Source: an uncultured Synechococcus sp. (GTDB lineage: Bacteria; Cyanobacteriota; Cyanobacteriia; PCC-6307; Cyanobiaceae). From it: a stretch of DNA of 10,669 bases. Both the position numbers and the translations under genes were made by a program. Where the stretch lies: positions 1 through 10,669 of the forward strand of contig CALGVO010000037.1 in the NCBI GenBank assembly GCA_937930135.1, written 5' to 3'. The notes beneath the pieces are model-generated. The model did no database searches, was not told the DNA's origin, and was given only the letters and a program-made list of their open reading frames with translations. Positions 1 to 6,627 of this stretch are shown piece by piece. Within the stretch, counting starts at the first letter, position 1; each line of letters starts with the position of its first letter.

Positions 1-1
1 C

Positions 2-52
2 AATTTGCTGGCCGTGGAGCGGGAAGCACAGCGACGGTTCGCTCTCGCCTGA
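2..52 (+). CDS. 3' end of an upstream gene, product unknown (partial)
   Basis: The first 60 bases are GC-rich like coding sequence in the rest of the window, and the sequence then turns abruptly AT-rich. The second forward frame reads NLLAVEREAQRRFALA and stops at TGA 50-52. Its third codon positions are mostly G or C, as in the real genes here. A competing forward frame stays open to about position 78 but has weaker third-position bias. Only 16 residues are visible, so no function can be given, and the reading is a guess from composition. Confidence 0.35.
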   Translation, partial: NLLAVEREAQRRFALA

Positions 53-74
53 TCCGCCGCTTCAGAGAGCTTTT
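41..74 (+). terminator. possible intrinsic terminator after the upstream gene
   Basis: GCTCTC (41-46) and GAGAGC (65-70) are perfect reverse complements and are followed directly by TTTT (71-74), the order expected of a Rho-independent terminator reading rightward. The stem is only 6 bp and the loop is 18 bases. The left arm would overlap the last codons of the putative upstream gene. Confidence 0.35.
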
Positions 75-163
75 ATAAAAAATGATAAAACTAAAAATGT
101 GCAAACAATGACGTTACTATGAATACAGATTGCGATCCAGTTATCGATTTTTGTTTAAATAAC

Positions 164-189
164 AATTGCTGCTACTTAGAGCAACAATT
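164..189 (-). terminator. likely intrinsic terminator of tRNA-Glu
   Basis: Read on the minus strand, this is a 10-bp stem (AATTGTTGCT paired with AGCAGCAATT, one G-U wobble) around a 6-base loop, followed by the moderately U-rich GUUAUUU. It lies about 18 bases past the 3' end of tRNA-Glu and on the same strand. The stem is AT-rich and the U-tract is interrupted, so it may also act in 3' processing. Confidence 0.5.
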
Positions 190-206
190 TAATAATAAAT
201 TAGTCA

Positions 207-279
207 TACCCCCAAGGGGATTCGAACCCCTGTCGCCTCCGTGAAAGGGAGGTGTCCTAGGCCTCTAGACGATGGGGGC
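207..279 (-). tRNA. trnE: tRNA-Glu (anticodon UUC)
   Basis: A complete 73-base cloverleaf is visible on the minus strand. The acceptor arm pairs GCCCCCA with UGGGGGU, closing with a G1-U72 wobble, and is followed by discriminator A. The anticodon stem CCTCC/GGAGG encloses loop CTTTCAC, placing anticodon TTC at 243-245. The T-arm AGGGG-TTCGAAT-CCCCT is canonical. CCA is not encoded. The sequence fits the cyanobacterial/plastid tRNA-Glu type. Besides translation, glutamyl-tRNA-Glu is the substrate of glutamyl-tRNA reductase for 5-aminolevulinate, so it is the entry point to chlorophyll, heme and bilin synthesis (family knowledge). It lies 43 bases downstream of the sasA stop on the same strand, so read-through from sasA is possible. 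Confidence 0.96.
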
Positions 280-285
280 GAGGCC

Positions 286-313
286 GTGATCGCTCGGATG
301 TGCTCCCGATCAC
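286..313. repeat. 7-bp inverted repeat between sasA and tRNA-Glu
   Basis: GTGATCG (286-292) and CGATCAC (307-313) are perfect reverse complements separated by 14 bases, filling most of the 43-base gap between the sasA stop and tRNA-Glu. In the sasA-direction transcript the hairpin is followed by GGCCUCGC rather than a U-tract, so it does not look like an intrinsic terminator. It could be a processing element or protein site, or a chance dyad. Confidence 0.4.
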
Positions 314-322
314 CCAATGAAA

Positions 323-1504
323 TTAGGCGTCGGACTGACCCTCCGTCAAGGAAGAAACCGGGCTGATCTGATCCTGTCCTTGCCAGACTGGAACGGTAAA
401 GAAGAAGCAGGCGCCCTCTCCCGGTTCGGAGACCACCCAGATCTTGCCGCCGTGCACCTCCACAATCCGACGGCATACCGACAGGCCCACGCCGAATCCT
501 GAGGTGCCGCCAGAGGTCTGCGGCAGTCGCACCCGATCCTGAAAGATGCGTTGCTGCTCCTCCTCCGGGATACCCGGGCCGCTGTCGCAGATGCTGATCT
601 GCAGCCACTGACTGGTCCGGTGCAGCATGGTCAGGGCGATGCGGCCGCCGTCCTGGGTGTATTTCAAGGCGTTTTCCAGCAGATTGAGTAACACCTGGCG
701 CATGCGCCGCTGGTCGGCGTAAACCTTCGGCAGGTCCGAGGGGATGTCGGTGTGAATCGCCACATCCCTGCCAAGCCAGAGTTTTTCCAGTTCAAGAATC
801 GCTTCCGCCGCCACGCTGGCCAGGTCGAGCCGCTGGGGATTGAACAGGGCCTCCCAGCGCGTGCTTCCAACTTCCAGCAGGTCCTTGGAGAGCAGGGCGA
901 TCTCGTCGAGGCGGCGTTTGAGCACATCCTGGAACCGCTCCAGGTCGATCTGTCCGAGTTGTTGGCTCTGCAGGGCGAGAGTGGCCGCCGTCAGCGGTGT
1001 GCGCAGTTCGTGGGCCACCATGCGCAGCAGGCGTTCCTGAGCGCCGAGGCGGTCGATCAGAGTTTCGTTTTCCTGGCGCAACACCAACAGTTGGTCTTCG
1101 AGTTGCAGCTCCCGCTGGGTGCGACTGCCATCCAGTTCTGCGGGTTGCAGGCTGAGGCCAAGGCCGCTGACCACCTCGTCCTGTTGCCAGCGCGGCAGCC
1201 AGCTGCGCAATTGCTGAAAAATGCTGCTGCCCGCAAACACCTGCTTCGGTGTGGGCTGTAACTTCACCAGTGCTGGGGTCACCACCAGTCGATGCAGCTC
1301 CAGCAGTTCCGGTTGCTGGGTGGGGTCTGACATCTGAAGCGTGACGTCGAAACCGCAGTCCTCGTGCTCGAGAAACTGAATCAGGGAGCGAAGATCGCCG
1401 CTGGAGAGGTGGTGCCTGGCGGCCACCAGCAGGAGCTTGAGCTGCTGTCGCGGATTGGGACCGTTCCCATCCACAGGGCGATCAGAAGCAAAGATGACGC
1501 TCAC
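323..1504 (-). CDS. sasA: Adaptive-response / circadian sensory histidine kinase SasA
   Basis: Two-component histidine kinase that carries timing from the KaiC oscillator to the response regulator RpaA (family knowledge). The 393 residues match the usual length (about 387 in S. elongatus). Residues ~20-108 form the KaiB-like thioredoxin-fold domain that docks on KaiC, including LVVTPALVK near 73-81. A coiled-coil-prone stretch (~125-160) leads to the HisKA domain, with the phosphoacceptor His165 in MVAHELRTPLT. The ATPase domain shows the N-box NLLENALKY (274-282), the G1 box DSGPGIP (307-313) and the G2 box GFGVGLS (336-342). There is no membrane segment, so it is cytoplasmic. The start is GTG at 1502-1504; no clear Shine-Dalgarno is visible. 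The C-terminus runs ~18 residues past the core. It is divergent from the putative bilin lyase gene and followed by tRNA-Glu. rpaA and the kai genes are not in this window. Confidence 0.93.
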   Translation of the reverse strand: MSVIFASDRPVDGNGPNPRQQLKLLLVAARHHLSSGDLRSLIQFLEHEDCGFDVTLQMSDPTQQPELLELHRLVVTPALVKLQPTPKQVFAGSSIFQQLRSWLPRWQQDEVVSGLGLSLQPAELDGSRTQRELQLEDQLLVLRQENETLIDRLGAQERLLRMVAHELRTPLTAATLALQSQQLGQIDLERFQDVLKRRLDEIALLSKDLLEVGSTRWEALFNPQRLDLASVAAEAILELEKLWLGRDVAIHTDIPSDLPKVYADQRRMRQVLLNLLENALKYTQDGGRIALTMLHRTSQWLQISICDSGPGIPEEEQQRIFQDRVRLPQTSGGTSGFGVGLSVCRRIVEVHGGKIWVVSEPGEGACFFFTVPVWQGQDQISPVSSLTEGQSDA

Positions 1505-1578
1505 CTTATGGGGTTTTGCAGCCCGCGGCAGAGCCGCTATGACGAAGAGGTACAGACTGTCGTTTCACCGAGCGTTCC
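1505..1578. promoter_or_regulatory. divergent intergenic region sasA / putative bilin lyase
   Basis: This 74-base gap separates two divergent starts and must hold, or lie beside, the promoters of both unless these sit inside the genes. I found no convincing -35/-10 pair on either strand. The only structure is a short GC stem-loop, GCGGC (1525-1529) and GCCGC (1533-1537) around AGA, which would fall in the sasA leader. Confidence 0.35.
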
Positions 1579-2151
1579 ATGCCGCTGTTGCCGCTTGAAC
1601 GACGGGGAGTCTCCGAGCCCCCCGGAGATCCGCCGATCGTCCAGCGGCTCCCGCTGGACAGCCATCTGCGCCGTTGGTTCGCCCGCAATCTCGGTCTGTG
1701 GCGTTCCCGTCGGCAGTACCTCTTCCCGGATGATGAGGTGCTCACGCTCGACATGATGATCCGCGTGGAGATCTTTGCTGAGTCGCCCTCCGGTCAGCCC
1801 CGCTATCGCTTCACCTGGTGGCCGGAACACGACACGGATTTCTTTGAGCGCAAACCCCGCTATCGCCGCGAGGGCGTGATGGAGGCGACCCTCAATGGGC
1901 ATCAGTTGCAGCGTGATCAGGCGTACCTGGAGGCCGTGCCGGTGCGCACCCGCATCCGGCAGGTGGATGAACACGAGGTGATTTTTGAATCCCACTATGG
2001 CGACTGGCACATCCTGGAGCACACACGGTTGATCGATCAGGACCGCTATCGCTCAAGGGCCATTTACAGCTGGGAGAACGGGGAGCTGGCGATCGTGGAG
2101 CATCACCACGAAACCCGGATGGAGGATGCATCGGCGCCGATCGCTGGATGA
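1579..2151 (+). CDS. CpcS/CpeS-like lipocalin-fold protein, putative phycobiliprotein bilin lyase
   Basis: This 190-residue soluble protein has no signal peptide or membrane segment. After a ~25-residue variable lead it shows GLWRSRRQYLF (39-49), resembling the GxWxSxRxY opening of the CpcS/CpeS/Slr2049 group. Alternating beta-type strands follow, ending in RYRSRAIYSWENGELAIVE (156-174), which resembles the 'RYRTRQT...G...' closing strands of Slr2049-like lyases. Members of this lipocalin-fold family attach bilins to cysteines of phycobiliproteins (family knowledge). The match is by remembered pattern only, so which phycobiliprotein or site it might serve, or whether it is a lyase at all, cannot be read from here. 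ATG 1579 is the first start in frame; no clear ribosome-binding site precedes it. It lies apart from any phycobilisome rod genes within this window. Confidence 0.6.
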   Translation: MPLLPLERRGVSEPPGDPPIVQRLPLDSHLRRWFARNLGLWRSRRQYLFPDDEVLTLDMMIRVEIFAESPSGQPRYRFTWWPEHDTDFFERKPRYRREGVMEATLNGHQLQRDQAYLEAVPVRTRIRQVDEHEVIFESHYGDWHILEHTRLIDQDRYRSRAIYSWENGELAIVEHHHETRMEDASAPIAG

Positions 2152-2161
2152 GCACCTGCAT

Positions 2162-2187
2162 TGCCCCATCCCGGCCCGAATGGGGCA
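2162..2187. repeat. 8-bp perfect hairpin in the gap after the putative lyase gene
   Basis: TGCCCCAT (2162-2169) and ATGGGGCA (2180-2187) pair perfectly around a 10-base loop, starting 10 bases after the stop of the preceding gene and ending 28 bases before the next start. No U-run follows on either strand. It may be a terminator or mRNA-stabilising hairpin for the upstream gene, or a leader structure for the next gene. Confidence 0.5.
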
Positions 2188-2215
2188 GCATGGCCCTGTT
2201 ATCTGATTTGGACTG

Positions 2216-2644
2216 TTGCTCTCCCTCCCCCGCCGACTCCGGCTTGTTCTTGCAGCTCCCCTGCTGATCTCTCCTCTGGTGCTGGTCGGACCTTCCGCTC
2301 TCGCCCAGGGTGCCGGCAACGCCGCCACCAAACCCGCCACGAATGAGGATGTCTTCCTGTACCGGGGTATGGGGTCGTCCTATCTGTGCAACGCCCGTGC
2401 CGCTGGCGTTGAATTCCCCAAAGCGGTGGGCATCGCTGCCGCTACTTATGTGCAGATCCTCAATGGTCGACACGGCGGGCAGGTGGCCTCAGCCGGCGAC
2501 AAGAAACTCACCAACGAGCAACTGTTTGCCGGTGCTGAGTTTCAGATCATCACCGGAGCGCTGCAGTTCTGCCCGAAGGAAGTGCCCGCTGATGTGAAGG
2601 CGAAGGTGGAGGAAGCGCTGAAGAAGCAGAAGGCCGGTAACTGA
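2216..2644 (+). CDS. small secreted protein of unknown function, conserved in picocyanobacteria as far as I recall
   Basis: The 142 residues begin with a clear signal peptide: a basic n-region (RRLR, 6-9), a hydrophobic core (~10-27) and a likely cleavage after ALA at 28-30, before QG. The mature part (~112 residues) carries SSYLCNARAAGVEFPKA (54-70), Ala-rich helix-prone segments and a lysine-rich tail. Two cysteines (58 and 119) could form a disulfide after export. I remember similar short exported proteins in marine Synechococcus and Prochlorococcus, sometimes labelled 'cAMP phosphodiesterase', but I see no motif supporting that label. The start must be non-ATG: an in-frame TGA lies at 2204-2206, and TTG 2216 is the first start that keeps the whole signal peptide. 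The out-of-frame ATG at 2190 does not lead into this protein. pepN follows on the same strand. Confidence 0.75.
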   Translation: MLSLPRRLRLVLAAPLLISPLVLVGPSALAQGAGNAATKPATNEDVFLYRGMGSSYLCNARAAGVEFPKAVGIAAATYVQILNGRHGGQVASAGDKKLTNEQLFAGAEFQIITGALQFCPKEVPADVKAKVEEALKKQKAGN

Positions 2645-2705
2645 GGGGCCGCCTCCCGCAGTGGCAGAGGGCCAGGCGTCAGGATCTCCAGAACGAAAGC
2701 TGCGC

Positions 2706-5366
2706 ATGGCTCCCCTTTCAACCTCTTCCGACCAGACGAGCGCTGTGGTTCGCCTCTGCGACTACAGGCCCTATCCCTTTTGGATCCCCACGATCGATCT
2801 CGATGTTGTGATCGGGGATCGGGAGGTGCAAGTCACCAGTGTTCTGCGGATCGAGCCACGCTCGGATCAGGCGCTTGACGATCAGGTGTCCGAGACGCTC
2901 GAACTCCGTGGTGTGGCGCTGGAGCTGGTCAGCCTTCAGGTGGATGGCCAGCCCTGGCCGACCGAGGCCTATCGGCAGGATGCCACCACCCTGGTGCTGC
3001 ATCAGCTGCCGCAGGCTCCATTCAGCCTCACCACGGTCTGCCGCTTCGATCCCCACACCAACACCTCGCTGGAGGGCCTCTATGCCAGCGGCGGCATGCT
3101 CACGACCCAGTGTGAGGCGGAGGGCTTTCGGCGCATCACCTTCCATCCCGACCGGCCGGATGTGCTCAGCCGTTTCCGGGTGCGAATCGAGGCCGACCGG
3201 GAGCGCTATCCGGTGCTGCTTTCCAACGGCAACGCCGTCAGCAGCGGACCTCTGGCGCGTGATCCCTCACGCCATGAGGCGATCTGGGATGACCCCTTTC
3301 TCAAACCCTCCTATCTCTTTGCCCTGGTGGCGGGCAATCTGCGGGAGGTGCGTGATCGCTTCCTGACCCGTTCAGGCCGCAGCATCAACCTGCGTCTGCA
3401 TGTGGAGCCCGGCGATGAGCCTTACACCGCCCATGCGATGGCCTCGTTAAAGCGGTCGATGGCCTGGGATGAACAGGTTTATGGCCTCGAATACGACCTC
3501 GAGGAGTTCAACACCGTCGCCGTGCGCCACTTCAACATGGGCGCGATGGAGAACAAGAGTCTCAATATCTTCAATTCCAAACTTGTCTTGGCCGATGCGG
3601 AAACGGCCACCGACGGCGAACTGGAGCGGATTGAGAGTGTTGTTGCCCATGAGTATTTCCACAACTGGTCCGGGAATCGGATCACCTGCCGCGACTGGTT
3701 CCAGCTCTCCCTCAAGGAGGGGCTCACCGTGTTCCGTGATCAGTGCTTCACCGCCGATCTCCATTCCGCTGCACTGAAGCGAATCGAGGATGTGGCGATG
3801 TTGCGCAACACCCAGTTCCGAGAGGATGCCGGTCCGACGGCCCATCCGGTGAAGCCCGACGCCTATCAGGCGATCGACAACTTCTACACAACGACGATCT
3901 ACGAAAAGGGTGCCGAGCTGATCCGCATGTTGCGCACCCTGTTGGGGGAGGAGCGCTTCATGGCCGGCATGAGCCTCTACTTCCAGCGTCATGATGGCGA
4001 CGCGGCCACCACGGAGGATTTCGTGGCGGCCATCCTCGAGGGGGCCTGTGCCAAGGGCGAGCCCCTCGGCTTTGATCCGAGCCAGTTTCAGCGTTGGTAT
4101 CACCAGGCCGGAACGCCCACGGTGACCGTGCAGAGCCAGTGGGATGGGGCCAAGGGGCGCCTGACGCTCGAGCTGCAGCAGGTCACTCCCCCCACCCCGG
4201 GCCAGGCGCAGAAGAAGCCGTTGGTGATTCCCCTGCTCTGGGCGCTGATTGGATCGGATGGCCGGCTCGTTGAGGAGCGGCTGCTGGTGCTGGATCAGGC
4301 GGAGCAGACGCTGGTGGTGGAGGGGTTGCCCGTCGCCGAGCCGCCACCAGCCCTGTCGCTGTTCCGGCAGTTTTCCGCCCCGGTGCACTGGCAGGCCCAC
4401 CAGGGCGACGACGCCTTGTTCACCCTGTTCGCCCACGACGACGATGCCTTCGCTCGCTGGGATGCGGGGCAGCAGCTCTGGCGTCGCCTCTTGCTCGCCC
4501 GGGCCAATGGCAGCGGCGATGCGGCGTTGGAGCAGCGCATGCTGACGGCTCTCTCGATACTGCTCGGGCCCGATGGCGAGTCGGATCCTGCCGTGCTCGC
4601 CACCCTGCTCGGTTTTCCCGGTGCTGCTGAGTTGGAAGGCCTGCAGGCGGAGGCGGATCCGCCGGCGCTCCATCGTGCTGCCTGCGCGCTGCGGAGTGCG
4701 CTCGGAACGGCGCTGGCCCCGCTGTTGGAGCAGCGTCTGGCGGAGGCGGCATCCGCCTTGGCCCGGCCCTGGCCCGAGGGGCAGGGGGAGCGACAACTCA
4801 CGGCTCTGATCTGGAGCTGGTTGGTGGCGGCGGGGAATGGCACCGTGCGGGCTGACGCCCTCGCCGCGGTGAACGGCCCCTCCATGACCCTGGCCCGGGC
4901 CGCTTTGCGGGCCCTGCAGCCGATCGATTGCGCCGAACGGGATCAGGCCCTGCAGGCCTTCCATGACCGCTGGCTGGAACGGCCTGTGATCTTCGACAGC
5001 TGGTTTGCCCTGGAGGCGTCCACACCACGACCGGATGGCCTGGAGCGGGTGGCTGCGTTGCTGCGTCATCCGCGTTTCGATCCAATGGCACCGAACGCCG
5101 TTCGCGCGGTGCTGGGCGGGCTCGCCGCCAACCCCCTGGTGTTTCATGCCCCTGATGGCAGCGGCTACCGCTTCATGGCCGAGCAGATCGTCGCGTTGGA
5201 TCAACGCAATCCGATCACCGCCTCACGCATGGCCAAGGTGTTCAGCCGTTGGCGGAGCTATGCCCCGGCCCGGCAGAACGCGGTGCAACAGGCCCTGAAG
5301 GCACTCGATGGCGCCGATCTCTCCACGAACACGCGGGAGGTGGTGGGTCTGATGCTGGCGAGCTGA
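2706..5366 (+). CDS. pepN: Aminopeptidase N (M1 family zinc metallopeptidase)
   Basis: Zinc aminopeptidase that removes N-terminal residues from peptides in the cytoplasm. The protein aligns from end to end with E. coli PepN (870 aa). The N-terminal beta domain includes TQCEAEGFRRITF. The catalytic thermolysin-like domain holds the exopeptidase motif GAMEN (279-283) and the zinc motif HEYFH (315-319), with the third ligand Glu338 in SLKEG. DNFYTTTIYEKGAELIRM further on contains the tyrosine that stabilises the transition state. A beta-sandwich and the long helical C-terminal domain complete it. I chose ATG 2706 (886 aa) because it lies close to the family N-terminus. A GTG at 2661 in the same frame would give 901 aa and has GAGGGG 12 bases upstream, overlapping the stop of the previous gene, so that longer form is possible. 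The gene converges on the GHL10 gene with a 39-base gap. Confidence 0.96.
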   Translation: MAPLSTSSDQTSAVVRLCDYRPYPFWIPTIDLDVVIGDREVQVTSVLRIEPRSDQALDDQVSETLELRGVALELVSLQVDGQPWPTEAYRQDATTLVLHQLPQAPFSLTTVCRFDPHTNTSLEGLYASGGMLTTQCEAEGFRRITFHPDRPDVLSRFRVRIEADRERYPVLLSNGNAVSSGPLARDPSRHEAIWDDPFLKPSYLFALVAGNLREVRDRFLTRSGRSINLRLHVEPGDEPYTAHAMASLKRSMAWDEQVYGLEYDLEEFNTVAVRHFNMGAMENKSLNIFNSKLVLADAETATDGELERIESVVAHEYFHNWSGNRITCRDWFQLSLKEGLTVFRDQCFTADLHSAALKRIEDVAMLRNTQFREDAGPTAHPVKPDAYQAIDNFYTTTIYEKGAELIRMLRTLLGEERFMAGMSLYFQRHDGDAATTEDFVAAILEGACAKGEPLGFDPSQFQRWYHQAGTPTVTVQSQWDGAKGRLTLELQQVTPPTPGQAQKKPLVIPLLWALIGSDGRLVEERLLVLDQAEQTLVVEGLPVAEPPPALSLFRQFSAPVHWQAHQGDDALFTLFAHDDDAFARWDAGQQLWRRLLLARANGSGDAALEQRMLTALSILLGPDGESDPAVLATLLGFPGAAELEGLQAEADPPALHRAACALRSALGTALAPLLEQRLAEAASALARPWPEGQGERQLTALIWSWLVAAGNGTVRADALAAVNGPSMTLARAALRALQPIDCAERDQALQAFHDRWLERPVIFDSWFALEASTPRPDGLERVAALLRHPRFDPMAPNAVRAVLGGLAANPLVFHAPDGSGYRFMAEQIVALDQRNPITASRMAKVFSRWRSYAPARQNAVQQALKALDGADLSTNTREVVGLMLAS

Positions 5367-5405
5367 GGGATCCGGGCGCTGTCTGAGGGGTCAGCGTGCA
5401 GCGGC

Positions 5406-6626
5406 TCATGGGTCAGTGGCGCCGAGAGCCTGGAAGGCGGCCCGCCTGAGGGCGGGCCCTTCGTCACCGGCGTGTTCTCCCCAGAGCCCTTCCCAGTAGA
5501 AAAAGATCACGCCGTGGCCACGTTCACGAGCCAGACGCACTTTTTCGCGCAACACCGGCATCGGTGTGGTGCGTTTGCCGAAGCCGGCCAGCACTCCGAT
5601 CTGCACCGGTAGGCCCCATTGCCGCGCTTTGCGCAAGGCCGGTTGATCGAGATCGCGCGCGTAGCCCTTGAGCGAATAGGCGTAGTTCTGCACCACCAGA
5701 TCATCGATCAGTTCGCCGACCGCCCAGAGCTCCCAGTCCTGCAGCCAATGGTTGTAAGCGAAGCGGAAGGGGCCAGGAGAGAGGCTGATCCTCTGGGGCA
5801 GGGCCTCTTTCTCCAGGCGTTGGCGCAGATCGCGCAGCAATCCGGTGAGCTGGCGGCGACGCCAGGTCATCCAGGCCCTGTTGGTGTGGTCGAGGGGAGG
5901 TGCCGCGCCGGTTTCGCGGCGATAGAGCGCCACGGTGTAGGGGTCGTATCCCAGCTCCACGGGCCAGGCGAAATGGTCATCGAGCTGAAGGCCATCCACG
6001 CTGCAGCGTTGCATCACTTCCAGCACCAGGCCAATGAACCGCTCCCGAACCTGAGGGTGGGCGGGATTCAGCCACACCATCGGTTTGTTGTGCAGCATCG
6101 TGATCGGGCTGCCATCCGCTTTGCGGAGCAGCCAATCGGGATGCTCCTTCACCACAGCGGCATCGGCTGGCTCCATCAGGCCGTATTCGAACCAGGGAAT
6201 CACGCGCATGCCGTGGGCATGGGCCTCATCGCTCAGGGTGCAGATCGGATCGAGGTCGATTCCGGCGGCGGCCAGGGCCGGTTCCACGGGCGCAAAGCGA
6301 CTGCGGTGAAAGGTGGTGCCCCGGCTCCACACATTCGGATACAGGGCGGTGAAGCCGGCATGGTGGAGCTCCTTGACGGCGTCCGCCAGGCGCTGCCGGT
6401 CGTAATACAAGGGGCTGGGGCTGTTGGTGAGCCAGACCCCAAGGGGTGTTGTGCGTCCCACCGGCGCCTGGCGACTCTTGAGGCTGCTGAACTGGCTCGC
6501 CGCCGCGCCCATCGGTGGTGGTGGCTGGGGTGGCAGTGGGGCCGCCTGGAGCGTCGGGGCGGCTCCCGCTGCCAGAGCACCCAGCAGGCCGAATGCAGCG
6601 GACCACCGCCAGGCGCTGTTGTTCAC
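5406..6626 (-). CDS. secreted GHL10-type (family 10-like) glycoside hydrolase
   Basis: The 406-residue protein starts with a signal peptide (hydrophobic stretch AAFGLLGALAAGAA, ~10-23, then LQAA), followed by a Pro-rich linker (~29-38). The barrel begins at LGVWLTN (~62-68) and shows motifs expected of the GHL10 / DUF187 group (PF02638): YPNVWSRG, IPWFEYG with Glu147, LQLDDHF with Asp216-Asp217, and FFYWEGLWG with Glu379 near the end. E. coli DigH (YddW), in this family, cleaves denuded peptidoglycan glycan strands; a peptidoglycan role here is inference from family and export. Assignment of the catalytic acids is also inferred. The frame stays open upstream into prs, but GTG 6626 gives a clean signal peptide and lies one base after the prs stop, so the two genes are very likely cotranscribed and translationally coupled. 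Confidence 0.85.
   Translation of the reverse strand: MNNSAWRWSAAFGLLGALAAGAAPTLQAAPLPPQPPPPMGAAASQFSSLKSRQAPVGRTTPLGVWLTNSPSPLYYDRQRLADAVKELHHAGFTALYPNVWSRGTTFHRSRFAPVEPALAAAGIDLDPICTLSDEAHAHGMRVIPWFEYGLMEPADAAVVKEHPDWLLRKADGSPITMLHNKPMVWLNPAHPQVRERFIGLVLEVMQRCSVDGLQLDDHFAWPVELGYDPYTVALYRRETGAAPPLDHTNRAWMTWRRRQLTGLLRDLRQRLEKEALPQRISLSPGPFRFAYNHWLQDWELWAVGELIDDLVVQNYAYSLKGYARDLDQPALRKARQWGLPVQIGVLAGFGKRTTPMPVLREKVRLARERGHGVIFFYWEGLWGEHAGDEGPALRRAAFQALGATDP
5439..5458. repeat. GC-only 8-bp hairpin inside the GHL10 gene 3' end
   Basis: GGCCCGCC (5439-5446) and GGCGGGCC (5451-5458) form a perfect stem around the tetraloop TGAG. It lies within the last codons of the GHL10 gene and 72 bases beyond the pepN stop. 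It has no following U-run but would be very stable in transcripts from either strand, so it could slow or end transcription between the convergent genes. Confidence 0.5.
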
Positions 6627-6627
6627 C

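Noticed and set aside
119..244. 41-codon plus-strand frame from an ATG in the AT-rich spacer, ending in IPPRGFEPLSPP
   Set aside because: Its second part is the antisense of tRNA-Glu, a common false protein signature, and the first part has AT-rich non-coding composition without a ribosome-binding site.
3447..5204. 585-residue minus-strand open frame
   Set aside because: It lies wholly antisense to pepN, whose motifs are unmistakable. Long antisense frames are expected in GC-rich coding sequence; no domain is visible in its translation.
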